Shown piece after piece: positions 32,386 through 42,944 of a stretch of DNA of 64,000 nt (the stretch's first letter is position 1; every line of letters starts with the position of its first letter). Made by a program: the position numbers and the translations under genes. Source of the DNA: Prochlorococcus sp. AG-418-G18 (GTDB taxonomy: Bacteria; Cyanobacteriota; Cyanobacteriia; PCC-6307; Cyanobiaceae); NCBI GenBank assembly GCA_003214215.1, contig QCLX01000005.1, positions 1 to 64,000 of the forward strand. The letters are read 5' to 3'. The notes beneath the pieces are model-generated. The model was given only the letters and a program-made list of their open reading frames with translations, was not told where the DNA came from and searched no databases.

Positions 32386-33660
32386 ATGACTAATACTGAT
32401 TCTGATAATTCTCGAGAGTGGGCTGCAGAAGCTTATGCACTTTTAAAAAAACGACAAGAAGAACAGAAGAAAGAAGAACAGAAGAAAGAAGAACAGAAGA
32501 AAGAAGAACAGAAGAAAGAAGAACAGAAGAAAGAAGAACAGAAGAAAGAAGAACAGAAGAAAGAAGAACAGAAGAAAGATTTGATTGATAGTGTTAGTAA
32601 AGAAAATATTCCTGGACTTTCTAAAACTGTTGTTGAACCTGAATTAGGAGAATTTGATGATAATTTTACTTGGTCAGCAATGGTACTAGCAGCTCAAGGA
32701 AAAAAAATAAATCAAATATCTTTAGATGAAATTGATTGGTTAACTAAATTAAGAAGAGGATTAGAAGAAACTCGAAAAGGATTTGTAACTGAATTATTGG
32801 ATAAATTGGGGGATGATCCTCTTACTCCTGAATCTCTCGATGATTTAGAAACCCTTTTAATAAGAGCAGATGTAGGAATTGGTACAACTGATAAAGTTAT
32901 AAGTGCTCTCAGAACAAAATTAAACGAAGAAGTCTTGGGTGGTGAAGCTGGAATAAAATTTTTAAAGAAGGAATTAAAATTAATCATAGATAAACCAATA
33001 CTCAATTCAGGTACTGATCTTTTAGTGCCTAAAAAGGGAAAGTTAAACGTCTGGTTATTGGTTGGAGTTAATGGAGTTGGTAAAACTACTACATTGGGAA
33101 AACTAGCATATTTGTCATCAAGCAGTAATTATAAAACTTTGATAGCTGCTGCTGATACTTTCAGAGCTGCTGCTGTAGAGCAGCTTAAAGTATGGGGTGA
33201 GAGGAGTAATGTTGATGTTATTTCTAATCAATCAAAAAATGCTGATCCAGCGGCTGTAGTTTTTGATGCAATTAATTCCGCAAAAAAAAGAAATGTTGAG
33301 TTATTACTAGTTGATACAGCAGGTAGATTGCAAACAAAAAATAATTTGATGGATGAATTAGCAAAAATAAAAAAAATTATTGATAAAAAGGTTCCAGATG
33401 CAATTATTGAATCATTATTAGTTTTAGATGCAAGTCAGGGTCAAAATGGCTTAAAGCAAGCAAAAAGTTTTGCCAAGTCAGCGAATTTAAGTGGAGCAAT
33501 TATCACTAAATTAGATGGTACTTCTAGAGGAGGCGTATCTTTAGCTGTATCTGAAGAAGTTAATTTGCCGATAAGATTTATTGCGGCTGGAGAAGGCATA
33601 AAAGATTTGAGACCTTTTAATAGTTATGAATTTGTGGAGGCTATGCTTGCAGACAAATAA
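32386..33660 (+). CDS. ftsY: Signal recognition particle receptor FtsY
   Basis: LVGVNGVGKTTTLGKLAYL, AADTFRAAAVEQLKVWGER, LLVDTAGRLQ, TKLDGTSRGGV; repetitive EQKKE N-terminal region. Confidence 0.97.
   Translation: MTNTDSDNSREWAAEAYALLKKRQEEQKKEEQKKEEQKKEEQKKEEQKKEEQKKEEQKKEEQKKDLIDSVSKENIPGLSKTVVEPELGEFDDNFTWSAMVLAAQGKKINQISLDEIDWLTKLRRGLEETRKGFVTELLDKLGDDPLTPESLDDLETLLIRADVGIGTTDKVISALRTKLNEEVLGGEAGIKFLKKELKLIIDKPILNSGTDLLVPKKGKLNVWLLVGVNGVGKTTTLGKLAYLSSSSNYKTLIAAADTFRAAAVEQLKVWGERSNVDVISNQSKNADPAAVVFDAINSAKKRNVELLLVDTAGRLQTKNNLMDELAKIKKIIDKKVPDAIIESLLVLDASQGQNGLKQAKSFAKSANLSGAIITKLDGTSRGGVSLAVSEEVNLPIRFIAAGEGIKDLRPFNSYEFVEAMLADK
32461..32580 (+). repeat. 15-bp in-frame tandem repeat, 8 units of GAACAGAAGAAAGAA (last unit ends in T)
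   Basis: Read directly; encodes (EQKKE)x7-EQKKD in the FtsY N-terminal domain. Confidence 0.98.
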
Positions 33661-33727
33661 ATATTTAATTAAATTTTTTTAAAAATTTAAATTTAATGTT
33701 AAAACATACATATCTATAACATTTGTT

Positions 33728-35071
33728 GTGACGAATAATCAAAAAGAACAATTATTTTCCAACAAATTTATTCAAAAATTTTTAGATGATGAATCTAAAG
33801 TATTTCTAAAAGATAAATACAAATTTGCTGAAATTGCATCTTCATTAGCCTATTATTTAAAATCTTTTTCCAATATTGATAAATTACTTGACTATATATG
33901 CTTAATCTTAAAACATATTTTTTATAAAAAAATAATACTTATTATTCCTTTAAATTATGAAGGAGATATATGGAATGAAAATATAAAAATATCTGCGAAT
34001 GATGAATTTCTAAAAATACAAGAAGAAATTATTGTTTTTTTGAATCAATTTAATTTTTCTAAAAATTTTAAGAAAAAAGAAATTCTAACTTTTGAAAATG
34101 CTTTAAAAAATAATTTTACTGAATATAAAATCGAAACAAATAAAATATTATCTAGAGGTAAATGTAGAGGATTTATTTACATCTTTAGTAAAGATTTACT
34201 TGGCGAAAATATCAATGATGATTGTAATTTTAATTTTATTCAAAATTGTCTCGCTGTTGGATTAGAAAACTATTGCTTAATAAAAACAAAGAAAAGACAT
34301 GAGAATATAGATAGAGAAATTTCTACCGGAGCTGAAATACAATCGCAATTGCTCCCAGATTATTGCCCAATTATTTATGGTGTAGATCTTGCTGCACATT
34401 GTAGACCTGCACTGCAATTAGGCGGTGATTACTATGATTTTATGTGTTTAAAGACAAATATCTCAGAAGAAAGAAAAGAAAAAGCTAGATGGGCATTGGT
34501 GATAGGTGATGTTATGGGGAAAGGAATACCTGCTGGTCTTTTAATGACTATGCTAAGAGGAATGCTACGCGCAGAGGTTCTAACGGGTTTGCCTCCGGAT
34601 AGAATTTTGCATGATTTAAATCAATTAGCAATAAACGATTTAGATCAATCACATAGGTTTGTAACATTGTTCTATTCGGATTATGATCCAAGGACTAGAA
34701 AATTGAGATTTTCTAATGCGGCGCATAATCCTCCCTTACTTTGGAAAAGCTCAGATCAGAAAATTATAAAATTAGATGCAGAAGGTGTTGTACTTGGACT
34801 ACAAAAAGACGCTGCATATAATATTGGTGAAATCAAACTGAATGAAAACGATTTAGTTCTTTATTATACTGATGGAGTAATTGATACTTCCAATGCTCTA
34901 GGTGAAAGATTTGATGAGGAAAGATTAATTAAAATTTTTACAAAATTATGCAAGCAATCGTATACATCTCAAGAAATTTTAAATAGAATATTTAAAAAAC
35001 TTGATGACTTTACAGGACAAAATAGACATTTGGAAGATGATGCATCAATGATTGTTTTTCAATTGAAATAG
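33728..35071 (+). CDS. PP2C/RsbU-type serine phosphatase with N-terminal sensory-like region
   Basis: REISTGAEIQSQLLPDYCP, LGGDYYDFM, VIGDVMGKGIPAGLLMTMLRGMLRAE, YYTDGVIDTSNALGERFDEERL; GTG start. Confidence 0.92.
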   Translation: MTNNQKEQLFSNKFIQKFLDDESKVFLKDKYKFAEIASSLAYYLKSFSNIDKLLDYICLILKHIFYKKIILIIPLNYEGDIWNENIKISANDEFLKIQEEIIVFLNQFNFSKNFKKKEILTFENALKNNFTEYKIETNKILSRGKCRGFIYIFSKDLLGENINDDCNFNFIQNCLAVGLENYCLIKTKKRHENIDREISTGAEIQSQLLPDYCPIIYGVDLAAHCRPALQLGGDYYDFMCLKTNISEERKEKARWALVIGDVMGKGIPAGLLMTMLRGMLRAEVLTGLPPDRILHDLNQLAINDLDQSHRFVTLFYSDYDPRTRKLRFSNAAHNPPLLWKSSDQKIIKLDAEGVVLGLQKDAAYNIGEIKLNENDLVLYYTDGVIDTSNALGERFDEERLIKIFTKLCKQSYTSQEILNRIFKKLDDFTGQNRHLEDDASMIVFQLK

Positions 35072-35131
35072 ATATTTTGTCACATATATAAAAAAATGCT
35101 TTATTAGATATATCTAAAGTTATTAATTGAT

Positions 35132-36511
35132 ATGGGAAAAGTTTGGAGTAAAAGATTTGATAATATTCTTAATCCTTTCATTGAAAAGTTTAATGCTTCA
35201 ATTTGCTTTGATAGAAAACTTATTTTAGAAGATTTAGATTGCTCGATTGCTCATGCAAAAATGCTTGGCAAAACTAAAGTTTTATCTACTACTGAAACTA
35301 TTGAGATTATGAATGGTTTAGAGACAATTAAAGTTGATTATTTGGAGGGAAAATTCTCTCCTAATCTTCCTTCTGAGGATATTCACTATTTTATTGAAGA
35401 AAAACTAATTAGTTTAATTGGAGAAACTGGAAAAAAATTACATACTGGTAGAAGTAGAAATGATCAAGTAGGCACTGATTTAAGATTGTGGCTCAGGAAA
35501 GAGATTGATAATCTTGAAATTCTAATAATTGACTTACAAAAATCATTTTTTTATCTTGCTAAATCCCATATTCATACCTTAATTCCAGGATATACGCATA
35601 TGCAAAGAGCTCAACCATTATCTTTAGCTCATCATTTTTTGGCTTACTTAGAAATGTTCCAAAGAGATAGAGAAAGGTTTAAAGAAGTACGATCAAGAGT
35701 GAATACTTGCCCACTAGGTGCTGCAGCATTAGCTGGGACCAAAATAAAAATAGATAGAAATTTTACAGCTTCAGAATTGGGTTTTGAAAAGATTTATAAA
35801 AACAGTATTGATGCAGTGAGTGATAGAGATTTTTGTATAGAGTTTGTTTCTGCATCTGCTATAGCAATGTCTCATTTGAGTAAAATTTCTGAGGAAATAA
35901 TTTTATGGGTAACAGATGAATTTTCTTTTGCAAAATTGACAGATAAATGTGCGACTGGCAGTAGCTTGATGCCTCAGAAAAAAAATCCTGATGTTCCAGA
36001 ATTGATAAGAGGTAAAACCGGAAGAGTTTATGGACATCTTCAAGCATTATTAACCATGGTTAAAGGGGTACCACTCGCATACAATAAGGATTTCCAAGAG
36101 GATAAAGAACCAATATTTGATACAGCAGAGACTATATCATCTTGTATAAAAGCAATGACTATTTTAATTAATGAAGGTTTAGAATTTAATATTAAAAATT
36201 TATCCGACGCAGTTGAAAACGACTTTTCTAATGCTACTGATTTGGCAGATTACTTAGTAAGAAAAAAGGTTCCTTTTAGGACTGCATACCAAGTTGTGGG
36301 TGAAATTGTAAAGTATTGCTTAGAGAGAAAAATATTATTTAAAAATCTTAAAGTTGAAGAATTTAAAAAATTTCATCCCAAATTCGATGAAGATGTTTTT
36401 CTAGATCTTGAACCTCGTAATGTTGTTAAGTCAAGAACAAGTGAAGGTGGAACAGGTTTCATACAAGTTGAAAAGGAGGTAAATAATTGGCAGAAAAAAT
36501 TGTTACTTTGA
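35132..36511 (+). CDS. argH: Argininosuccinate lyase
   Basis: [62 protein letters not shown]. Confidence 0.98.
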   Translation: MGKVWSKRFDNILNPFIEKFNASICFDRKLILEDLDCSIAHAKMLGKTKVLSTTETIEIMNGLETIKVDYLEGKFSPNLPSEDIHYFIEEKLISLIGETGKKLHTGRSRNDQVGTDLRLWLRKEIDNLEILIIDLQKSFFYLAKSHIHTLIPGYTHMQRAQPLSLAHHFLAYLEMFQRDRERFKEVRSRVNTCPLGAAALAGTKIKIDRNFTASELGFEKIYKNSIDAVSDRDFCIEFVSASAIAMSHLSKISEEIILWVTDEFSFAKLTDKCATGSSLMPQKKNPDVPELIRGKTGRVYGHLQALLTMVKGVPLAYNKDFQEDKEPIFDTAETISSCIKAMTILINEGLEFNIKNLSDAVENDFSNATDLADYLVRKKVPFRTAYQVVGEIVKYCLERKILFKNLKVEEFKKFHPKFDEDVFLDLEPRNVVKSRTSEGGTGFIQVEKEVNNWQKKLLL

Positions 36512-36626
36512 ATCTAAATTATTTTTCTACAACAAGGGTATACTTTGAAGTAGAATAATAGAGTAAAGTTATAAAGCTACGCTTAGTAGTTTTTTTAATT
36601 AGGTAAATTTTTTTATTGAGTTTAAA

Positions 36627-37097
36627 GTGAGTATTTTTGTTGGCAATTTGCCTTTCCGTGCAGAACGTGAAGATGTTTTACAGTTATTTTCACCTTTTGG
36701 TGAAGTTATAAATTGTTCTCTTCCTCTTGAGAGAGATACTGGCAGAAAAAGAGGGTTCGCATTCGTTGAGATGGCAGATGAAGCAATTGAGTCAACAGCT
36801 ATTGATGGTTTGCAAGGAACTGAGCTTATGGGTAGGCCATTGAGAATTAATAAGGCAGAACCAAGAGGTTCGGGTGGATCTCGAAGAGGTGGAAGAGGTG
36901 GTGGCAACGGCGGTGGCTACGGTGGTGGTGGGAATTCTCAATCTAATACTTCTTATACTAATAAATCTTCCGGAGCAGAAGGTTGGGAAGATAGAAGTTA
37001 TGGGAATTCTTCTGAAAATTCTGAATATGAAAGTGGCAGAAGCAGGCGGAAAAGAGGAGTTTCTAATGAGAATAATGTTTCAAATGACGAAAATTAG
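36627..37097 (+). CDS. RRM-domain, glycine-rich RNA-binding protein
   Basis: SIFVGNLPFRAEREDVLQLFSPFGEV...GRKRGFAFVEM, then a GGSRRGGRGGGNGGGYGGGG tail; GTG start. Confidence 0.93.
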   Translation: MSIFVGNLPFRAEREDVLQLFSPFGEVINCSLPLERDTGRKRGFAFVEMADEAIESTAIDGLQGTELMGRPLRINKAEPRGSGGSRRGGRGGGNGGGYGGGGNSQSNTSYTNKSSGAEGWEDRSYGNSSENSEYESGRSRRKRGVSNENNVSNDEN

Positions 37098-38098
37098 TAA
37101 CCCATCTCTACAAGCTTCGAAGTTAATTTAAGAAGATACTTAATATCTAATTCTTTTTTTATAGATTTAATAGAAATTTGATTTCTCCAAATTTTGGCTT
37201 TTGGAATTCCTTCGACTAGATTTACGAGATGTTTACAAATATCCCAAGATTGTCCTCCATTAGTCAGATGCTTTTCTATGTATGGAATCAAAGAGAGGAT
37301 AATATCTGAAGCCGTTTTGTGTTTTGTATTAATTCCATAAACTTTTTGGTCAATTTCAGACCATCTTAAGGGATGTTTATAAACTGATCTTCCAACCATT
37401 ACACCATCAAAATCATTTAGGGCTTTTAGAGAGTCATCGATATTTGTAAACCCACCATTGATTTCTATTAATAATTCTGGATTTAATTTTTTTAATTTTT
37501 TTACTACATCATATTTAAGAGGAGGTATTGTCCTGTTTTGTTTCGGATTTAGACCTTTTAGTATCGCTTTTCTTGCATGAACTGTAAATCTGTCTGCACC
37601 AGCATTTGCAACATCTCTTACAAAATTATTCAAATTTATGAAATTGTCATCGTCGTCTACGCCAATTCTGTGTTTGATCGTCACTGGTAAGCTGCAGCTA
37701 TTTTTTAAGGATTCTATGCATTTTGCTACTTTTTCAGGATCTTTCATAAGTGAAGCGCCAAAGTTGCCTGAGCAAACTCTTGGACTTGGACAACCAACGT
37801 TAAAGTTTATTTCGTCATAGCCCCAATCCTGAGCAATTCGAGCAGCCTCTTTGAGAATCATAGGATCGTCTCCGCCAAATTGAATTGATATTGGGTGTTC
37901 TTCGCTATTAAAGTCTAGAAATTTTTCTTTTTTGGTTGTATAAACTAAACTTTGGGCTACAATCATTTCCGTATATAAAAGGGCTTTAGAACTTATTTTT
38001 CTCATTATCATTCTGAAATGTCTATCAGTACAATCCATCATTGGAGCAATACTTAATTTATGAATATTTTTTATAGAATTAGATTGATTAAAACTCAT
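37094..38098 (-). CDS. tRNA-dihydrouridine synthase (DusA-like)
   Basis: LSIAPMMDCTDRHFRMIMRKIS, NFNVGCPSPRVCSGNFGASLM, TIKHRIGVDD, EINGGF, DGVMVGRSVY. Confidence 0.93.
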   Translation of the reverse strand: MSFNQSNSIKNIHKLSIAPMMDCTDRHFRMIMRKISSKALLYTEMIVAQSLVYTTKKEKFLDFNSEEHPISIQFGGDDPMILKEAARIAQDWGYDEINFNVGCPSPRVCSGNFGASLMKDPEKVAKCIESLKNSCSLPVTIKHRIGVDDDDNFINLNNFVRDVANAGADRFTVHARKAILKGLNPKQNRTIPPLKYDVVKKLKKLNPELLIEINGGFTNIDDSLKALNDFDGVMVGRSVYKHPLRWSEIDQKVYGINTKHKTASDIILSLIPYIEKHLTNGGQSWDICKHLVNLVEGIPKAKIWRNQISIKSIKKELDIKYLLKLTSKLVEMGY

Positions 38099-38120
38099 GA
38101 CTCTTATGTGATTTAAATAT

Positions 38121-38615
38121 ATGAATCAATTTTTAACGAGAAGATCATTTATTCTAATTCCTACTATGTCAATCTTAAAAATAATCTTTAAGCCTATGAA
38201 AGCATTAGCATCTTCACTTAATTCTAATGAGAATTGGAATTTATCGAAAGAAGAATGGAAATCTAGGCTTAGTCCCGAATCTTATTATATTTTAAGGGAG
38301 GAAGGAACTGAAAGAGCCTTTAGTAGCCAATTAAATAATGAAAAAAGAAAAGGAGTTTTTCATTGCGCAGGATGTGATTTGCCGCTTTTTCTATCAGATA
38401 AAAAGTATGATAGTGGCACAGGATGGCCAAGCTTTTGGGATTCCATTCAAGGATCTATTCAAACAAAGGTTGATTTTAAATTAATCGTACCAAGAACTGA
38501 ATATCATTGTTCTAGATGTGGAGGGCACCAAGGACATGTTTTTAATGATGGTCCATCTCCCACAGGAAAAAGGTACTGTAATAATGGCCTAGCATTAAGG
38601 TTTGTTCTTGATTAA
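38121..38615 (+). CDS. msrB: Peptide-methionine (R)-S-oxide reductase
   Basis: GVFHCAGCDLPLFLSDKKYDSGTGWPSFWDSI, EYHCSRCGGHQGHVFNDGPSPTGKRYCNNG. Confidence 0.96.
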   Translation: MNQFLTRRSFILIPTMSILKIIFKPMKALASSLNSNENWNLSKEEWKSRLSPESYYILREEGTERAFSSQLNNEKRKGVFHCAGCDLPLFLSDKKYDSGTGWPSFWDSIQGSIQTKVDFKLIVPRTEYHCSRCGGHQGHVFNDGPSPTGKRYCNNGLALRFVLD

Positions 38616-38690
38616 AAATTTGTGCGGCCTTCCGCAACTTGTTTTGTGCATCATTTTAATGGAAAATAGTTTTATTAAATTTCTAGAAAA

Positions 38691-39410
38691 ATGATTGAAA
38701 ATCAATCAGACAATATAAATAATAAAGAAAATGATATTTCTGACCAAGATAATGCTACATCTCCGGAAAATCAAATAGTTGAAAATGATGAATCATCATC
38801 TCAAAACACAGAAGACATAAATACTGAATTAAATGCTGAAGATTTAAAAAATACTGTTTCTAATAATGATGCAAGGTTGGAACAGTTAGAAAAAGAGCAT
38901 GAAACATTAAAAAATCAATATGTAAGAATTTCAGCAGACTTTGATAATTTTAGGAAAAGGCAATCTAGAGATCAGGATGATTTGAAAATCCAAATTGTTT
39001 CTAAGTCTTTAACCGCAATTCTTCCTATTGTTGATAATTTTGAGCGAGCAAGACAACAATTAAAACCAGAAAGTGAAGAAGCTCAATCTCTTCATAGAAG
39101 TTATCAAGGATTGTATAAACAATTGGTAGAAGTTTTAAAACAACAGGGAGTTGCACCGATGAGAGTTATTGGTCAGCAATTTGATCCAAGTTTGCATGAA
39201 GCTGTATTACGAGAACCAAGTGAAGATCTCAAAGAAGATTTTATTATCGAAGAATTACAGCGTGGATATCATTTAGAAGGTAAGGTTTTGAGGCATGCTC
39301 TAGTTAAAGTTTCTATGGGACCTGGCACACAAAATTCACAACAGGAAGTAGAAAAGGATAAAGTTGAGGAGGATATCGATTCAGAGGAAAATACATCTCA
39401 AGATGTATAA
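38691..39410 (+). CDS. grpE: Co-chaperone GrpE
   Basis: [62 protein letters not shown]. Confidence 0.96.
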   Translation: MIENQSDNINNKENDISDQDNATSPENQIVENDESSSQNTEDINTELNAEDLKNTVSNNDARLEQLEKEHETLKNQYVRISADFDNFRKRQSRDQDDLKIQIVSKSLTAILPIVDNFERARQQLKPESEEAQSLHRSYQGLYKQLVEVLKQQGVAPMRVIGQQFDPSLHEAVLREPSEDLKEDFIIEELQRGYHLEGKVLRHALVKVSMGPGTQNSQQEVEKDKVEEDIDSEENTSQDV

Positions 39411-39439
39411 ATTCCAAATTTTTACTTGAGCATTATCTA

Positions 39440-40564
39440 ATGGCTGATTTTTACCAAATACTTGGAGTTTCAAGAGATGCTGATGCGGATACGTTAAAAA
39501 AAGCTTATAGAAAATTAGCAAGACAATATCATCCTGACGTAAATAAAGAACCTGGTGCTGAAGATAAATTTAAGGAAATTGGGAAGGCTTATGAAGCATT
39601 AGCTGATCCTGAAACTAGAGCTAGATATGATCAGTTTGGAGAGGCTGGTCTTGGAGGTGCAGCTGGGATGCCCGATATGGGTGACATGGGGGGCTTCGCA
39701 GATTTATTTGAAACCTTTTTTAATGGCTTTGGTGGACAAAATCCACAGGGAGGCAGAACACAAAGAAGAGGTCCTCAACAAGGGGATGATTTAAGGTATG
39801 ACCTTAATGTTGACTTTAAAGATGCAATATTTGGCCAACAAAGAGAAATTAAAATTCCTCATCTTGAGACATGTGAAGTCTGTAGGGGAACAGGTGCAAA
39901 ACCGGGAACCGGACCAAAAACTTGTTCAACATGTGGAGGAAGTGGACAAGTTAGAAGAGCCACAAGAACACCTTTTGGTAATTTCACACAAGTAGCTGAA
40001 TGTCCTTCATGTAATGGAGCTGGTCAGACTATTGCAGATCCATGTGTCACTTGCGGCGGAAATGGAGTAAAGCAAGTTAGAAAAAAATTAAGAATTAATA
40101 TTCCTGCAGGAGTTGATACTGGTACTAAATTAAGAGTTTCTGGAGAGGGTAATGTTGGTTTGAAAGGCGGCCCACCTGGAGATCTTTATGTTTTTATCAA
40201 GGTTAAGAACGATTCAAAACTTAAAAGAGATGGTGTGACTATTTTCTCAGAAATATCTGTGAGTTATTTACAGGCTATTTTGGGAGATATTGTTCAAATT
40301 ACTACAGTTGACGGAAATGTTAATTTAAAAATTCCAAGTGGTACTCAACCAAATACAACTCTTTCACTTGAGAATAAAGGAGTACCCAGACTTGGTAATC
40401 CAGTTGCCAGAGGCAATCATGAAGTTTTAGTAAAGGTAAAATTGCCAACTCGTATAACTGACGATGAAAGAAAGCTTTTAGAGAGTTTAGCTTCCCAATA
40501 TTCAGATAAAAATATTAATTCCAGTAGTGGACTTTTTAGTAAATTATTTGGTAAAGAATCTTAA
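39440..40564 (+). CDS. dnaJ: Chaperone DnaJ
   Basis: J-domain with [59 protein letters not shown] zinc repeats. Confidence 0.98.
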   Translation: MADFYQILGVSRDADADTLKKAYRKLARQYHPDVNKEPGAEDKFKEIGKAYEALADPETRARYDQFGEAGLGGAAGMPDMGDMGGFADLFETFFNGFGGQNPQGGRTQRRGPQQGDDLRYDLNVDFKDAIFGQQREIKIPHLETCEVCRGTGAKPGTGPKTCSTCGGSGQVRRATRTPFGNFTQVAECPSCNGAGQTIADPCVTCGGNGVKQVRKKLRINIPAGVDTGTKLRVSGEGNVGLKGGPPGDLYVFIKVKNDSKLKRDGVTIFSEISVSYLQAILGDIVQITTVDGNVNLKIPSGTQPNTTLSLENKGVPRLGNPVARGNHEVLVKVKLPTRITDDERKLLESLASQYSDKNINSSSGLFSKLFGKES

Positions 40565-40794
40565 TGACTTCTCTAAAGCATTTGGATCTTAAATCTGTTC
40601 CATGTCCTTTAAATGTTGTCAAAATCAAATTGGCTTTGGAGAAGTTATCCAAAAACGAACAACTTATTGTTGAACTAGATAAAGGGGAACCAGAAGAAAT
40701 GGTATTAAACAATTTAAAAGAGATGGGATGTTTGTTTAAACAAATCAAAGAAAATAAAAGATTTATAAAAATAAAAATATTGAATGAAAACTAA
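40564..40794 (+). CDS. TusA/SirA-like sulfurtransferase family protein
   Basis: HLDLKSVPCPLNVVKIKLALEKLSKNEQLIVELDKGEPEEMVLNNLKEMG resembles the TusA fold with its CP motif. Confidence 0.82.
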   Translation: MTSLKHLDLKSVPCPLNVVKIKLALEKLSKNEQLIVELDKGEPEEMVLNNLKEMGCLFKQIKENKRFIKIKILNEN

Positions 40795-41701
40795 TAGTAA
40801 ATATCTAGGTTTAGTTACGAAAAAATTTAATGATTTTTTTTTAGTTGATTTAAAAAATCAAGAAAACTCTGGAAATAGCGAGAAATTTTTATGTAAGGTT
40901 AAGAAGTCTATAAATTTCAAGGAACAATTAATTTATGTTGGAGACGAAGTAGCGATTGAAAAAATTGATCTTAAAAGTAAACGCGCAGTAATAACAAGTC
41001 TAAAAAAAAGAAAAAATCTTTTAGTTAGACCTTCAGTTGCAAATATTTCTAACATATACGTTACTTTTTCCGTTGAAGAACCAGAGTTAAATTTATCTCA
41101 AGTTAATAGGTTTTTGATATCAGCAGAATCAATGGGAGTTGAAGTCTCATTAGTTTTGACAAAGTGTGATTTAATTTCTGATAAAAGAAGATCATATTTA
41201 CTTGATAAATTTGAGAAATGGGGTTATCAAGTAATTACTTTAAATTTACAGAAATCCGATTGTTTTAAAAATTTATTAGCTGAGTTAAAGCAAAAAGAAT
41301 GTTCAATTTTTATGGGCCCATCTGGAGTTGGCAAAACTACTTTGCTAAATATGATTATTCCAGGTCTTAAAAATAGTACTGCTCCAGTTTCCAATAAAAT
41401 TAAGAGAGGAAAAAATACTACTCGAAATGTTGAGTTATTTTCTATATCGAATCAAAGTTACATTGTGGATACTCCTGGCTTTAATATGCAACCTCTAGAG
41501 GTTGATATTAAGTTGTTACCAAATCTTTATTCAGAAATATATAAACAGGTAATCGAAGAAGGAATTAAGTGTAAATTTCGTAACTGCTTACATTTAATGG
41601 ATGAGGGATGTAATTTAAATAAATCCTTCGAAAGATATCCTTTTTATAAAGAAATGATTGAGTCTTCTAAGAGTCACTATTATCAAAACCAGGCAGATTA
41701 A
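40784..41701 (+). CDS. rsgA: Ribosome small subunit-dependent GTPase A
   Basis: [41 protein letters not shown] (circularly permuted GTPase plus zinc site). Confidence 0.95.
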   Translation: MKTNSKYLGLVTKKFNDFFLVDLKNQENSGNSEKFLCKVKKSINFKEQLIYVGDEVAIEKIDLKSKRAVITSLKKRKNLLVRPSVANISNIYVTFSVEEPELNLSQVNRFLISAESMGVEVSLVLTKCDLISDKRRSYLLDKFEKWGYQVITLNLQKSDCFKNLLAELKQKECSIFMGPSGVGKTTLLNMIIPGLKNSTAPVSNKIKRGKNTTRNVELFSISNQSYIVDTPGFNMQPLEVDIKLLPNLYSEIYKQVIEEGIKCKFRNCLHLMDEGCNLNKSFERYPFYKEMIESSKSHYYQNQAD

Positions 41702-42017
41702 GATTTAATCCACCAGTCAAATCATTCATCCTTTCTTTCATAGTTGTAGTTGATAATTCATGAGCTTTTTGAATAGCTTGCAGAATGTTTTGCTCTATTT
41801 GTTCTTTATTTGCATTTAAAATATTTTCTTGTACTTCTACCTTTAAAGGAAGTTGGTTTCCACTTATCCAAACTTTTATCATTTCATCATCACTTTTGCC
41901 TTCAATCTCCATATTTTCTAGTTCATCTTGTAATTTTTGAGCATCTTGCTGAATTTGTTTGGCTTTTTTAAAAGCTTCTGTAAGTTGTCCAAAGTTAGGA
42001 AGTCCAAAACCCGCCAT
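41667..42017 (-). CDS. YbaB/EbfC family nucleoid-associated protein
   Basis: [31 protein letters not shown]...[14 protein letters not shown]. Confidence 0.92.
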   Translation of the reverse strand: MAGFGLPNFGQLTEAFKKAKQIQQDAQKLQDELENMEIEGKSDDEMIKVWISGNQLPLKVEVQENILNANKEQIEQNILQAIQKAHELSTTTMKERMNDLTGGLNLNLPGFDNSDS

Positions 42018-42034
42018 TTTGTAAAAACGTTTCT

Positions 42035-42928
42035 TTAGTTAGGATAGTCAAAACCAATCATTCTTACTTCCGGTTGCAAGTAAATCCCTTTGTTTTGTAG
42101 TACTTTTTGTTGAATTACTGTTATTAATTCATAAATATCTTTTGAACTTGCTGAAGAAGTGTTAATTATAAAATTTGAATGCATTGTAGAAATTTCAGCA
42201 CCGCCAATTTTAAATCCCTTTAAACCCATATCATCAATTAATTTTGCTGCATAATTATTTTCAGGATTTTTAAAAACACTACCAAAACTTGGCTGATGAT
42301 ATGGTTGCGTTTCTATTTTGAATTTAAGGTTATTTTTGGTTGTTTGAATTAATTGTTTTAGATTTCCATTAGGTTCAAAATGTAATCTTGCACTAATAAT
42401 TGTTAAATCATTTTTTTGAAAAGAGCTAAATCTATACTCAAAATTGATATCTTTTTTTTCAATTTCAAGTTTTTCATGAGTTTTATTATTTATAACTTTT
42501 ACGGATATAAGATTTTTTGCTAGCGATAAATTGCCTGTGCCAGCATTCATATAAATTGCTCCTCCTAATGTTCCTGGAATTCCGACAGCCCATTCCCCCC
42601 CTTGTAATCCATTTTTAGCAAGAGAATTAGATAATGTTGGGAGCATTACACCTGCTTCCGCTTCAACAATTCCTGAATATGGCTCTATCTTTAGTGACTT
42701 CATTTTTTTTGTACAAACAACTAAGCCTTTTATGAAAATATTATTTATTAAAAGATTTGAACCTGCGCCAATTATTTGACATCTTTGTTTGTTTAAATTA
42801 GCCCATTTTATTAGATAAGAAAATTCTTTAATGCTTCTTGGCTCAGCAAAATATTCAGCTACTCCGCCCACTTTTATAGTTGTATAACTACTTAAATTAC
42901 AGTTTTCTGAAAAAATTTTCTTATTCAT
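42035..42928 (-). CDS. murB: UDP-N-acetylenolpyruvoylglucosamine reductase
   Basis: [65 protein letters not shown]. Confidence 0.97.
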   Translation of the reverse strand: MNKKIFSENCNLSSYTTIKVGGVAEYFAEPRSIKEFSYLIKWANLNKQRCQIIGAGSNLLINNIFIKGLVVCTKKMKSLKIEPYSGIVEAEAGVMLPTLSNSLAKNGLQGGEWAVGIPGTLGGAIYMNAGTGNLSLAKNLISVKVINNKTHEKLEIEKKDINFEYRFSSFQKNDLTIISARLHFEPNGNLKQLIQTTKNNLKFKIETQPYHQPSFGSVFKNPENNYAAKLIDDMGLKGFKIGGAEISTMHSNFIINTSSASSKDIYELITVIQQKVLQNKGIYLQPEVRMIGFDYPN

Positions 42929-42944
42929 AAATTAGTAATCTACT

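Noticed and set aside
32461-32580. CRISPR-like regular repeat
   Set aside because: 15-bp units are contiguous without spacers and in frame within ftsY; it is a minisatellite.
36599-36907. Minus-strand 102-aa Pro-rich ORF opposite the RRM gene
   Set aside because: It is the complement of the Gly-codon-rich tail and RRM domain; no independent support.
38616-38690. CIRCE or heat-shock operator upstream of grpE-dnaJ
   Set aside because: Only a short TGCGG-CCTT-CCGCA hairpin is present; no TTAGCACTC-N9-GAGTGCTAA. More likely an msrB terminator, and weak.
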